This document shows positions 46,047 through 54,563 of a stretch of DNA of 64,000 nucleotides, piece by piece. The position numbers were made by a program, and so were the translations under genes. Source of the stretch: Vibrio sp. CAU 1672 (GTDB lineage: Bacteria; Pseudomonadota; Gammaproteobacteria; Enterobacterales; Vibrionaceae). Below the pieces are notes generated by a model. It saw only the letters and a list, made by a program, of their open reading frames with translations. It was not told where the DNA came from and searched no databases. The stretch spans positions 247,410 to 311,409 of the forward strand of contig NZ_JARHUF010000003.1 in the NCBI RefSeq assembly GCF_029223195.1. The letters are read 5' to 3'. The stretch's first letter is position 1; each line of letters begins with the position of its first letter.

Positions 46047-46859
46047 TCAACTGTTGCGCTTTTTATATTGAGATGGCGACAGGCCTTGCAGGCGGGTAAA
46101 GGTATGGGTAAACGTACTTTGGCTGGAAAAGCCGGTCAGTTCAGCAATCTGGCCAAGTGACAACTGGCCCTGTTCAATCAACTCCCGCGCCATATCAATC
46201 CGTTTACCCAGCACATACTGATGTGGCGTAATACCCATCTGATCTTTAAATAAATTATGGAACTGGCTTTCACCGAGGAAGACGCTGCCCGCAAGCTGGG
46301 CAACACTGATCTTGCGGCTCAGGTGTCGCTCGATATAGCGATCGATCGCTTCAAGATCAAAGCGGGACTCTTTACGAGTGGTTTCAAACGCCGAAATATG
46401 GCGTTGCATCAAAGCTATCACCGTATCATTGCATGCCCGGCTCAACAAAAGATCGTCGGGATGACAGCTCATCTCCTGCACCAGCATGTGGATCAGCTTC
46501 TGAATCTGGCCATCGAGCTGAAAGTAGAGATGGGCTTTCTCCAACTGATTGAGTTTGCACAACATAGCCGGATCATCATCACTGGGACGTGGCATATTAA
46601 GGACTAAGATATCTGACTGGTGTACCACTCCTCCGAAAGCATGATCAGAACTGGCTGTCACCACGCAACCCTGTCCGGGGCCGACCAAGTTACCCTGGCC
46701 ACGGACCTCAAATTCCGCCTGGCCTTTCAGGCCGATCACGATCTGGGTATAGGCATGATCATGGCAGTCCATATAAGACGGCAACGTGATCAATTCCGCA
46801 GGTTTCGGCAGCAGGTTTTCTTTATCCGATGGGGCGTTCAGCTTATTGGACTCACTCAT
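46047..46859 (-). CDS. AraC-family regulator, likely controller of proline use
   Basis: 270 residues. The N-terminal half is a cupin-like effector domain with a HDHAYTQIVIGLKGQAEF start. The C-terminal 100 residues hold two HTHs (ISVAQLAGSVFLGESQFHNLFKDQMG and LSLGQIAELTGFSSQSTFTHTFTRLQG). It is directly upstream of putA on the same strand with a 392-base gap carrying candidate binding repeats. In Vibrio vulnificus a regulator called PutR acts with CRP on putAP; I infer the same role here without proof of family. Confidence 0.85.
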   Translation of the reverse strand: MSESNKLNAPSDKENLLPKPAELITLPSYMDCHDHAYTQIVIGLKGQAEFEVRGQGNLVGPGQGCVVTASSDHAFGGVVHQSDILVLNMPRPSDDDPAMLCKLNQLEKAHLYFQLDGQIQKLIHMLVQEMSCHPDDLLLSRACNDTVIALMQRHISAFETTRKESRFDLEAIDRYIERHLSRKISVAQLAGSVFLGESQFHNLFKDQMGITPHQYVLGKRIDMARELIEQGQLSLGQIAELTGFSSQSTFTHTFTRLQGLSPSQYKKRNS

Positions 46860-46968
46860 TGCAACAGATTGTCATTAATACTGTCAGTGTACACCTTGGC
46901 ATCATAACCCACCTTAACTGCGTTGCAAATCGCCGCGCCACCGTTCGGCCAAGATCAGAGCAATATCA

Positions 46969-47000
46969 TCATGATCATTGTTCCGGAACAATGATCATGA
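46969..47000. repeat. Perfect 32-bp palindrome without spacer
   Basis: The left half TCATGATCATTGTTCC is followed directly by its exact reverse complement. It holds nested palindromes (ATGATCAT, TTCCGGAA). It lies about 110 bases upstream of the AraC start and starts a 460-base stretch with no convincing gene. It is not followed by T runs, so it is not a terminator. A binding site for a multimeric regulator, or a recombination/methylation site, are options. Confidence 0.7.
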
Positions 47001-47240
47001 CGGGCTAAGTTACGGTTAATGTCTCACCAATTTCTTTGTGCACAACGGACCGGAGAAAATCCGACACAAAGCCCCCGCGTTGCCAGCTGAATCTTTGCCG
47101 CTCCGGCCTGTCTCAGAGAAAAAATGGCACATAGAGGGAATTCCCCCCTTACACATCGGCTCAGATTTCACTACATTAGATCCCGAAGGTTTGGGACACT
47201 ATCCCGAATTTTCATCGGTATCTAATTGATACCTCTAAAT

Positions 47241-47268
47241 AACTTAGCAGACCCTCGCTGAGTTTTTT
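47241..47268 (+). terminator. Orphan plus-strand terminator 1
   Basis: AACTTAGC, AGACCCTC, GCTGAGTT form an 8-bp stem (one G-U pair) followed by TTTT. No plus-strand gene with recognisable features lies upstream between the AraC gene and here. Confidence 0.55.
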
Positions 47269-47307
47269 AGAAACCTCTTCTACACGTCGACAAGATTATC
47301 TTGTGTT

Positions 47308-47338
47308 GCCAGCCCGTCTTCAGGCTGGCTTTTTTTTT
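47308..47338 (+). terminator. Orphan plus-strand terminator 2
   Basis: GCCAGCC, CGTCTTCA, GGCTGGC form a 7-bp stem followed by nine T. It is a strong Rho-independent terminator facing the LuxR-type gene at 47461, with no identified gene before it; the upstream stretch could encode a small RNA. Confidence 0.75.
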
Positions 47339-47460
47339 GCCCCGTAACAATGAATTCAATAACATAAGCTGTTATCATCCGCGCTCCCGTTGGCATTATT
47401 AGAATATATCAATGCGCATCACGCCGTATGCTCTCTTGAAACCGGACACCTGACGAAAGC

Positions 47461-48279
47461 ATGATCAAGGGAGGATGGCGGGTCGACGCTGGTAACATCA
47501 TCAGCCTGCCTCTAAGCAACGGCGACGATAAGCAGTATAAAGAGAATCCCCTGGTGAACATTCCACTCTCAACCATTGAACAATCACTCCTGCACCAACT
47601 CCCGGGCTGCTGGGGGTGTAAAGATCGAAATTCAGTATTTCGCTATGTTAATCAAGAGTATGCCGAACTTTTAGGCCATAAGTCGCCCGATGAGTGTGTT
47701 GGCAAATCCGATTTTGACATGCCCAGCCCCACCACAGAATGTGCCCAAGAATTTCAACGCCAAGATAAACACGTGATTGAAACGGGTGAAGCGCTGAAAA
47801 TCCTCGACATTCATCCCTATCCGGACGGCCGCTGGCGGGCACACATTTTCACCAAGACCCCCTGGTTGGGGGAGAATGGGGAAACCTTAGGCACCATTTT
47901 TTATGGCCGGGAACTGACGGACACCGCCATCATTGAGGTTGGCTACTGGGTATGCCGCGCAATCAGTCACCAAACGTCTGATCATTCTATCTACCGCTTT
48001 TCAAATCTGGAATCACAACCGGAAAAACTCACCAATCGCGAGCAAGAAACCTTGTTTCTGCTGCTGTATGGCAAAAAACCACAGTTCATTGCTCAAGTGA
48101 TGGGAATTTCGATCAAAACCGTAGAAGGGCATGTAGCGAGACTACGGATGAAATTCGCAGCCAACAGTAAAAGTGAACTGATAGATAAGGCCATGGAAGC
48201 CGGTTATGGCTCCATCGTACCGAAAAGCCTGTTGAAAAAGCAGTTGTCGGTGGTCTTGAACGGCGAACGTAAAGAATAG
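47461..48279 (+). CDS. PAS-domain LuxR-type transcriptional regulator
   Basis: 272 residues. Residues about 45-150 form a PAS domain (WGCKDRNSVFRYVNQEYAELLGHKSPDECVGKSDFDMP). Residues about 185-250 form a LuxR-type HTH (LTNREQETLFLLLYGKKPQFIAQVMGISIKTVEGHVARLRMKFAANSKSELI). It senses a small molecule or redox state in the cytosol and binds DNA. Its target is not shown by context: it faces a terminator and converges on pdxH. The ATG at 47461 is supported by length but has no obvious ribosome site; a GTG about 30 codons later is possible. Confidence 0.8.
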   Translation: MIKGGWRVDAGNIISLPLSNGDDKQYKENPLVNIPLSTIEQSLLHQLPGCWGCKDRNSVFRYVNQEYAELLGHKSPDECVGKSDFDMPSPTTECAQEFQRQDKHVIETGEALKILDIHPYPDGRWRAHIFTKTPWLGENGETLGTIFYGRELTDTAIIEVGYWVCRAISHQTSDHSIYRFSNLESQPEKLTNREQETLFLLLYGKKPQFIAQVMGISIKTVEGHVARLRMKFAANSKSELIDKAMEAGYGSIVPKSLLKKQLSVVLNGERKE

Positions 48280-48309
48280 ACTGGCAAACCTTAGCCGATA
48301 CCATAAAAA

Positions 48310-48339
48310 AACACCGCCAAACGGCGGTGTTATTTTTTT
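48310..48339. terminator. Bidirectional terminator between the LuxR-type gene and pdxH
   Basis: ACACCGCC, AAAC, GGCGGTGT with T-rich tails on both strands: TATTTTTTTA on the plus strand and TTTTTTT on the minus strand. Confidence 0.85.
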
Positions 48340-48349
48340 AAGATATAGG

Positions 48350-48985
48350 CTAAGGGGCCAAGCGGTCAATATCCCACTCACCATTGTGCTTGGAGAACAA
48401 GAAGCGATCGTGCAAACGATGCTCCCCTCCCTGCCAGAACTCGATACTTTGCGGCCTGACACGGTAACCGCCCCAAAACGTTGGCACCGGAATTTCGCCT
48501 TTTTCAAATTTCTGTTTCAGTTCGAGGAATTTGCCCTCAAGCACCCCACGGGCGGAAATACGGCTACTCTGTTTACTGGCAATCGCCGCCAACTGGCTCT
48601 CTTTGGGACGAGAAGTAAAATACTTCATGTTTTCCATTGGGGTCAGCTTTTCTGCAACCCCGGTGATGTGCACCTGACGTTCCAGCGGATGCCATGGAAA
48701 ATGCAAACTGATGTTGCTATTGTGCGCTAAATGCTGCGCTTTACGACTACCCAAATTGGTGTAAAACACAAAACCATTGTGATCTACGTTCTTTAGCAGA
48801 ACAATTCGTTGAAAAGGCATGCCATTTTCATCCACCGTTGCCACTGTCATCGCAGTCGGATCAGCCAGCTCAGCCTTAATTGCCTGTTCAAGCCACAGAT
48901 TAAACTGTTCAATGGGATCCGCTTTTAAGTCTTTACGGCGTAAACCACCTTTGGTGTACTCCCGACGAATATCAGCCAGTTCCAT
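48350..48985 (-). CDS. pdxH: Pyridoxamine 5'-phosphate oxidase
   Basis: 211 residues from the ATG at 48985 (GGAG upstream); the reading frame extends to 49114 but without a start signal, and E. coli PdxH has 218 residues. It oxidises PNP or PMP to pyridoxal 5'-phosphate using FMN. Marks include [51 protein letters not shown] and the C-terminal [24 protein letters not shown] with FMN-contacting Arg and Gln. It is alone, convergent with the LuxR-type gene. Confidence 0.95.
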   Translation of the reverse strand: MELADIRREYTKGGLRRKDLKADPIEQFNLWLEQAIKAELADPTAMTVATVDENGMPFQRIVLLKNVDHNGFVFYTNLGSRKAQHLAHNSNISLHFPWHPLERQVHITGVAEKLTPMENMKYFTSRPKESQLAAIASKQSSRISARGVLEGKFLELKQKFEKGEIPVPTFWGGYRVRPQSIEFWQGGEHRLHDRFLFSKHNGEWDIDRLAP

Positions 48986-49225
48986 CTTCACTCCTTCACT
49001 TTTTTTTCCGATTGTGCGCCTGATGCCCTGGAAATACAAGATGAAGCCTTTTTTTCGCTGATCGGGCACTAAAAAAGGCATGACAAAACCCCCTTCAACC
49101 ACCGCTTTGATCACTAAGGCACAGAATTGAACTGAAAAGTCAGATCTATTTCTCGTTGTAGATTCCGGGTACTACACCTTTAAAAACCTTTTGCTAACAT
49201 TGGGTTAAAAACCAGTGAGCCCAGC

Positions 49226-51061
49226 GTGAACTTAATCAGCCCCAAAGCGGTACGTCATTTTCTGTTACTCCTGTTGAGCATAGGCTTAATCGGACTGGCT
49301 CTGACCCATTACTATGCCACCCAATATCAACACCAGCGCTGGCAACAGACGCTCAAGGTTCAGGCCAGTCAAATTGGCCAGGAGATTGACTCTGAGCTGG
49401 CCAAATTTGAACAGATCCCGAATTTGCTCAGCCATGATCCACGCTTATTAGTGGCGATGCAGCACGATGAGCCGCCTGAGCAGCTGAACCGGCTGCTGGC
49501 AAAATGGCTCAGCCAGAGCCTGGCTGACACCATTTATGTCCACGACAAAACTGGTCTGGTCGTGGCATCCAGCAACTACCGACAGGCGGACAGTTTCGTC
49601 GGTGCAAACTTCAGTTTTCGTCCCTATTTTCAAACAGCACGGCAAGGTAAAAAAGCCCAATATGTGGCTTTGGGCGCGCGTTCTAACAAGCGGGGCTACT
49701 TTTTTTCCTCACCTTTATTAACTGAGGGCGAATTGCTGGGCGTGATCACCGTGAAAGTCAACCTGGAGCAGCTCGAACAGCGTCTCAACCAGCAAGACAT
49801 CGATATTTTAGTGGCAGACCAGCACAACGTGGTGTTTATGAGTAACCTGAACGAGTGGCGCTACCGGGCCCTGTTCCCCCTCAGCCCGGCTATACGTGCT
49901 CACCTGGTAGAGACCCAACAATACGGCGCATCACTGCCCATCTATAAGGATGATATTACCGACCAAAGTGGCTTAAACCACTTTCAGGGTAACGACTTAC
50001 TGTTGTCGGATACTTATCTGGCGTTGGCCAGCCAGCAACACGACAAAGGCTTTCGCGTGATCGCCATGATAGATCAGTCCCAGGTACTGGCTGCGGTACT
50101 ACAGGCCGATATGGTATTTTTGCTGCTGTATTCACTGCTCGCGTTGATTGCCTTTGCCTGGTTTCAGACGCTGCTTAACAAAGCGCGATTAGCTGAGATG
50201 AACGTCAGCCTGGAACATCAGGTAGCCCAGCGTACCCGGGTATTGAGCCAGGCCAACCAGCAACTGCAGCAAACCATTAACCAGTATGAGCGTAGCCAGC
50301 AAGAACTGAAACAAACCCAGCAAGAACTGACACAAGCGGCCAAACTGGCGCTGCTCGGGGAACTGTCCGCCAGTATCAATCACGAGATCAATCAGCCGCT
50401 TGCCGCCTTGCGCACCTACACCGAAAATGCTCAGCGTCTGCTGTCGATGGAGCAGTACCCAATGGTACAAAGCAATCTGGATAAAATGCTGGCATTAAAT
50501 ACGACCATCGCTGATGTGATAGCCCGCCTGAAAGTCTTTACCCGCCGAAGCGATCACAGCCCTCAACATGAAGTGGCGATTCTTCACGATGCGGTGCACA
50601 ACGCCACCAGCATCCTTAGTAGCAAGCTGATCAGGCAAGGGGTTACCCTTAAGCTGCCAGACATCGACCGTCGCGTTCGCCTTGCGATCCACGGCGTCGA
50701 ACTGGAACAAGTGCTAATAAACTTATTGCACAATGCCGTTCAGGCTATGGACGGCCAACGTATTGACCCACAGATTTCTCTGGCCGTGCAATGCCATGAC
50801 GCCGTCTGTGATATTTTAGTTTCCGATAATGGCCCGGGCATGAGTGAAGAAGCGCTGGCAAAAGTGTTTGACCCTTTCTATACCACCAAACCCGAAGGGC
50901 TGGGTCTTGGCTTAACGATCTCAAAACGGATCATTGAAAGCTATGCCGGTTCACTGACGGCGTACAATCACTATAACCCCGGGGACGGTGACGCGGGAGG
51001 GATGACGTTTGTCATCAGCGTCCCTTTGCTAGCAGACGCAATGGAGAAACCTGTTGAATAA
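49226..51061 (+). CDS. DctB-like membrane sensor histidine kinase
   Basis: 611 residues from a GTG: membrane helix at about 12-32, periplasmic double-PAS (dCACHE-like) domain to about 285 (TIYVHDKTGLVVASSN, DSFVGANFSFRPYFQTARQG), second helix at about 292-312, coiled coil to about 370, then H-box with His386 in INHEINQPLAAL, N-box LINLLHNAVQAM, and G-boxes DNGPGM and GLGLGLTIS. DctB kinases sense C4-dicarboxylates. The RPYFQ and DSF-x-G residues of the ligand site look conserved. No dicarboxylate transporter is next to it; the lap genes follow instead. It overlaps its partner by 8 bases. Confidence 0.88.
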   Translation: MNLISPKAVRHFLLLLLSIGLIGLALTHYYATQYQHQRWQQTLKVQASQIGQEIDSELAKFEQIPNLLSHDPRLLVAMQHDEPPEQLNRLLAKWLSQSLADTIYVHDKTGLVVASSNYRQADSFVGANFSFRPYFQTARQGKKAQYVALGARSNKRGYFFSSPLLTEGELLGVITVKVNLEQLEQRLNQQDIDILVADQHNVVFMSNLNEWRYRALFPLSPAIRAHLVETQQYGASLPIYKDDITDQSGLNHFQGNDLLLSDTYLALASQQHDKGFRVIAMIDQSQVLAAVLQADMVFLLLYSLLALIAFAWFQTLLNKARLAEMNVSLEHQVAQRTRVLSQANQQLQQTINQYERSQQELKQTQQELTQAAKLALLGELSASINHEINQPLAALRTYTENAQRLLSMEQYPMVQSNLDKMLALNTTIADVIARLKVFTRRSDHSPQHEVAILHDAVHNATSILSSKLIRQGVTLKLPDIDRRVRLAIHGVELEQVLINLLHNAVQAMDGQRIDPQISLAVQCHDAVCDILVSDNGPGMSEEALAKVFDPFYTTKPEGLGLGLTISKRIIESYAGSLTAYNHYNPGDGDAGGMTFVISVPLLADAMEKPVE

Positions 51062-52280
51062 CCCAGTCTATTTTATTGACGATGAACCACACATCCGCGA
51101 TGCGGTCAGCCAGGCGCTGATGATCGAGGGCATCAACGTTACCAGCTTTCCCAATGCCGTTGAAGCACTGAGGATTATCGATACGCAAACACCGGCGATC
51201 GTCATTACTGACATTCACATGCCGGTGATGAATGGTTTGGAGTTTATGCGCACCCTGCTGGGCAAAAATAGCCAATTTCAGGTCATTGTTTTAACCGGAC
51301 ACGGAGATGTAAAAACGGCTGTAGAAGCGATGAAATCCGGCGCGTACGATTTTTTAGAAAAACCGTTCTCGACCGAACAACTGTTGAAATCGCTGCATAA
51401 TGCCGATGACAAGTTGCTTTTGCTACAGGAAAATGTCTGGCTGAAAAAAGAACTTGATATGCAGACACACATCGGCCCCAAAATGATTGGCCATAGTCCG
51501 GTCATGGCAGCGCTAAGGCGCACCCTGATCAGTATTCCTGGCAACCAGCCGGTCATTTTTGTCGGTGAAGAAGGCACCGGGCGCCGTTTGGCGGCTCAGT
51601 TCGCCCACGACATTCATGCTGCGCCAGACAGTGAACTGATTGCCATCTCAGGAGAAGATTTACATGAGTGTTCTGACGATGCGATCAACAAGACGCTGCA
51701 CCATCTAACCGCCGGCAGAGCATTGTGCAGTCTGTATGTTCACAGCGCAGATCAACTGACCCGAAACCAATGGCATCTTCTGCTTAACCATCCCGGCCTG
51801 CAGCGCGTGCTCGGTAGTGTCCAGTCAACCGCTGCATCATTGCATGAGATATTCACGGTTGCCAGGCTGCCCAGGCTCGATGAACGAAAAGAAGACATTG
51901 GGCCACTATACAAACACTTTGTTCGCCACACCGCCAGTCGCTACCAGTTACAACCACCTCATATCAGCGCACAAGAAGTGGAACAGCTAACCCAGATGAC
52001 CTGGCCGGAAAATGTTCGCCAGTTGCGCCAGTTTGCCGAATTACGCGCACTCAAGCCGGATAACTTCCCGATGGAGGAATGGGACAGCAACAGAAGTACG
52101 GAAATTCAAAGTATGACGCAACGCACAGAACACTTTGAATATTGCCTGTTATTTGATGCGCTACAACGCCACAGAGGCAGATTAAAAGAGGTTCAACTAG
52201 AATTACAAGTGTCACGCAAGACCTTGTATGACAAGCTAAAAAAACACCAATTGGATAAGGCGCAATTTAAGACCCATTAA
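51054..52280 (+). CDS. DctD-like response regulator with degenerate AAA+ domain
   Basis: 408 residues from a TTG, with GGAG 7 bases upstream and overlapping dctB by 8 bases. The receiver is normal (Asp53 in ITDIHMP). The central domain is shortened, the Walker A reads GEEGTGRR (Lys replaced by Arg), the acidic Walker B is lost and there is no GAFTGA loop. Remaining marks are LDERKEDIGPL and WPENVRQLRQF. The Fis-type HTH (GRLKEVQLELQVSRKTLYDKLKK) is intact. Hence it can be phosphorylated and bind DNA but should not open sigma-54 promoters. It precedes the lap cluster by 108 bases, suggesting a regulatory link. Confidence 0.85.
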   Translation: MNNPVYFIDDEPHIRDAVSQALMIEGINVTSFPNAVEALRIIDTQTPAIVITDIHMPVMNGLEFMRTLLGKNSQFQVIVLTGHGDVKTAVEAMKSGAYDFLEKPFSTEQLLKSLHNADDKLLLLQENVWLKKELDMQTHIGPKMIGHSPVMAALRRTLISIPGNQPVIFVGEEGTGRRLAAQFAHDIHAAPDSELIAISGEDLHECSDDAINKTLHHLTAGRALCSLYVHSADQLTRNQWHLLLNHPGLQRVLGSVQSTAASLHEIFTVARLPRLDERKEDIGPLYKHFVRHTASRYQLQPPHISAQEVEQLTQMTWPENVRQLRQFAELRALKPDNFPMEEWDSNRSTEIQSMTQRTEHFEYCLLFDALQRHRGRLKEVQLELQVSRKTLYDKLKKHQLDKAQFKTH

Positions 52281-52388
52281 CACAAGCCGGTATTGTCACG
52301 CTTGACGTTAGCTTCAAGCGCTGAACAAAAACCACTTATCTTATATAAATCATAAATATAGGTAAAAACAGGCCTAACAAGGAACGCA

Positions 52389-53780
52389 ATGAGCCGAAAA
52401 CAATACCACCAGCTTAGCAACGACGAACTCGACTTTGTCGATGACAAAACCGCGGCGTTGTTGCTTAATACCCCCAACAGCGCGCGCCTGATGCTGTGGG
52501 TGATGGTGCTGTTTTTTGTCACGGCCGTAGGCTGGGCTTCCTGGGCGGAAATCGACAAAGTCACTGTCGGTGAAGGAAAAGTGATCCCCTCCTCGCAAGT
52601 GCAAGTGGTGCAAAACCTGGAAGGAGGATTGGTGAAAGATATTCTGATCAAAGAAGGACAGTTGGTCGAAAAAGGCCAGCAATTGATCCTCATTGACGAC
52701 ACCCGCTTCCGTTCTGACTTTCGTGAACGTGAGCAGCAGGTGGCTAACCTGACCGCGTCGGTGTTACAACTCTCCGCCTCAATCAATAGTGTCCAGGTCA
52801 AACGTGACTTTAACCAGCAGGACTGGCAAGCCAGTGTAACACTGGACTATGGCAAGCTGACATTTCCGCCCACTCTGGAGCAAGAACAACCGCTGTTAAC
52901 CCAGCGGCAAAAAGCCGAGTACCGGGAAGATCTGGATAATCTGCGCAATCAGCTGTCCGTAATTGACCAGCAGGTTAAGCAAAAACAGCAGGATCTGATC
53001 GAAATTGAAGCCCGGGTGCGCAACCTACGCCAAAGCTACCTGTTTGCCAGAAAGGAGCTGGAAATCACCCAGCCTCTGGCCGATGAAGGGGTCGTACCGC
53101 GTATAGAACTGCTCAAACTACAGCGTCAGGTCAACGACACTCGCCGTGAAATGACCTCAAGTGAGCTGAAGATACCGGTGATCAGATCTGCGATCAAAGA
53201 AGCAATGCTCAACCGTATTGATGTAGCATTACGCTTTCGTTCAGAGCAGCAAGAAAAACTCAATAGTACCCAGGATCAGCTTTCTGCACTGGTTGAGTCT
53301 GCCGTAGGGCTGGAAGATCGGGTTAACCGCACAGTGGTGGTTTCTCCGGTAACCGGCAATATCAAAACCTTAAATGTCAATACTGTAGGGGGCGTCATTC
53401 AGCCGGGAATGGATATTGTAGAAATCGTCCCGACGGAAGATACCCTGTTGGTCGAAGCCAGAATAGCTCCCAAAGATATCGCTTTTTTGCGGCCTGATTT
53501 ACCGGCCATCGTTAAGTTTTCTGCCTATGATTTCACTAAATATGGAGGCCTGGAAGGCAAGTTAGAGCACATCAGTGCTGATACCACCCAAGATGAAGAG
53601 GGCAACAGTTTTTACATTGTTCGGATTCGCACCGAAAAAACCGGATTTGGTCAGGATTCCAACTTACCCATAATTCCCGGTATGACAACCTCGGTCGATA
53701 TCATTACCGGCAAGAGAACCGTATTGGAGTACTTGCTGCAACCGATTTTGAACGCTAAAAACAATGCGCTTAAAGAGTAA
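52389..53780 (+). CDS. lapC: Type I secretion membrane-fusion protein (LapC/HlyD)
   Basis: 463 residues: cytoplasmic N-terminus, one membrane helix at about 34-54 (LMLWVMVLFFVTAVGWASWAEIDKV), lipoyl-like strand QVVQNLEGGLVKDILIKEGQLVEKGQQLI, a long coiled-coil hairpin (about 110-280), a second lipoyl half (VVSPVTGNIKTLNV) and a beta barrel. It links the inner-membrane ABC protein (LapB, 56493) with an outer-membrane TolC-type channel. The channel gene and the adhesin are not in the window. It is the first gene of the lap cluster. Confidence 0.92.
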   Translation: MSRKQYHQLSNDELDFVDDKTAALLLNTPNSARLMLWVMVLFFVTAVGWASWAEIDKVTVGEGKVIPSSQVQVVQNLEGGLVKDILIKEGQLVEKGQQLILIDDTRFRSDFREREQQVANLTASVLQLSASINSVQVKRDFNQQDWQASVTLDYGKLTFPPTLEQEQPLLTQRQKAEYREDLDNLRNQLSVIDQQVKQKQQDLIEIEARVRNLRQSYLFARKELEITQPLADEGVVPRIELLKLQRQVNDTRREMTSSELKIPVIRSAIKEAMLNRIDVALRFRSEQQEKLNSTQDQLSALVESAVGLEDRVNRTVVVSPVTGNIKTLNVNTVGGVIQPGMDIVEIVPTEDTLLVEARIAPKDIAFLRPDLPAIVKFSAYDFTKYGGLEGKLEHISADTTQDEEGNSFYIVRIRTEKTGFGQDSNLPIIPGMTTSVDIITGKRTVLEYLLQPILNAKNNALKE

Positions 53781-53873
53781 CAGGTCACCCTGTGTGGCGA
53801 AACCGGAGCAAAAACGCAATGTGGTCTCAATCGCGAGCACAACCAGTAGCAACAGTTGTGAAGTGAATCGAGT

Positions 53874-54557
53874 ATGCCATTCAAATTGAAGCGTAAAGTT
53901 ACGCTACTGATAAGCTTGAGTTGCTGTGCCCTGGAAAGCAGCGCCCTGAGTCAGCAAGAGCAGCAATGGGTAACAGCCGTAAGTGACGTTTATGGAGAAC
54001 GTGCCGGGCAGCGGGTGCTTACCTGGCGGGAAAATATTCAATTATTACAACACTCGGAAACACCAGAGAAACTGGCCGGGGTTAACGACTTTTTCAACCA
54101 ACTGTATTTTGTCAATGACATTACACTTTGGGGTAAGAACGACTATTGGGCGACCCCGCTGGAATTTCTCGGCAGTAATGCCGGCGATTGCGAAGATTTT
54201 ACCATTGCCAAGTATTTTTCATTGCTTGAACTGAACATCCCAGACTCTAAAATGCGTCTGGTTTATGTGAAATCGATTGAACTGAATCAGTTCCACATGG
54301 TGTTGGCTTACTACCCGACCCCAAGCTCGGAGCCACTGATTCTCGACAACATCAATCCTGAGATAGTCCGCGCTTCTCAACGGAATGATTTATTGCCGAT
54401 ATACAGTTTTAACGGGACAAACTTGTGGTTGATGAAATCCCCGGCCCGCGCGGGACGGCTAGCCGGAAAATCATCCCGTTTGAGCCTTTGGAATGACTTA
54501 CGCTCACGCGAACGTAAGTTGCAATTAAATACACCTAAAATTAACTACGACGAGTAA
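53874..54557 (+). CDS. lapG: LapG-type periplasmic cysteine protease
   Basis: 227 residues with an N-terminal signal/anchor segment (about 9-25). The bacterial transglutaminase-like cysteine protease triad is visible: Cys106 in NAGDCEDF, His141 in NQFHMVL and Asp158 in ILDNI. Asp105 and Glu107 around the cysteine are the calcium-binding pair of LapG. LapG cuts the N-terminus of the surface adhesin, releasing it, unless LapD holds the protease. It ends 6 bases before lapD. No ribosome site is strong, and a 93-base gap separates it from lapC. Confidence 0.93.
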   Translation: MPFKLKRKVTLLISLSCCALESSALSQQEQQWVTAVSDVYGERAGQRVLTWRENIQLLQHSETPEKLAGVNDFFNQLYFVNDITLWGKNDYWATPLEFLGSNAGDCEDFTIAKYFSLLELNIPDSKMRLVYVKSIELNQFHMVLAYYPTPSSEPLILDNINPEIVRASQRNDLLPIYSFNGTNLWLMKSPARAGRLAGKSSRLSLWNDLRSRERKLQLNTPKINYDE

Positions 54558-54563
54558 ACAACA

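Larger units (their letters stand above)
46860..47460. other. Stretch without a convincing gene
   Basis: 600 bases that hold the AraC promoter (minus), the palindrome at 46969-47000, a dyad GGTATC-TAATT-GATACC at 47217-47233, and two plus-strand terminators. The 63-codon ORF at 47038-47229 starts with GTG and has no ribosome site. A transcript ending at 47268 or 47338 is implied by the terminators. Confidence 0.5.

Noticed and set aside
47038..47229. 63-codon ORF ahead of two orphan terminators
   Set aside because: GTG start without ribosome site and no family features. I considered it as the missing gene before the terminators but a small RNA is equally likely.
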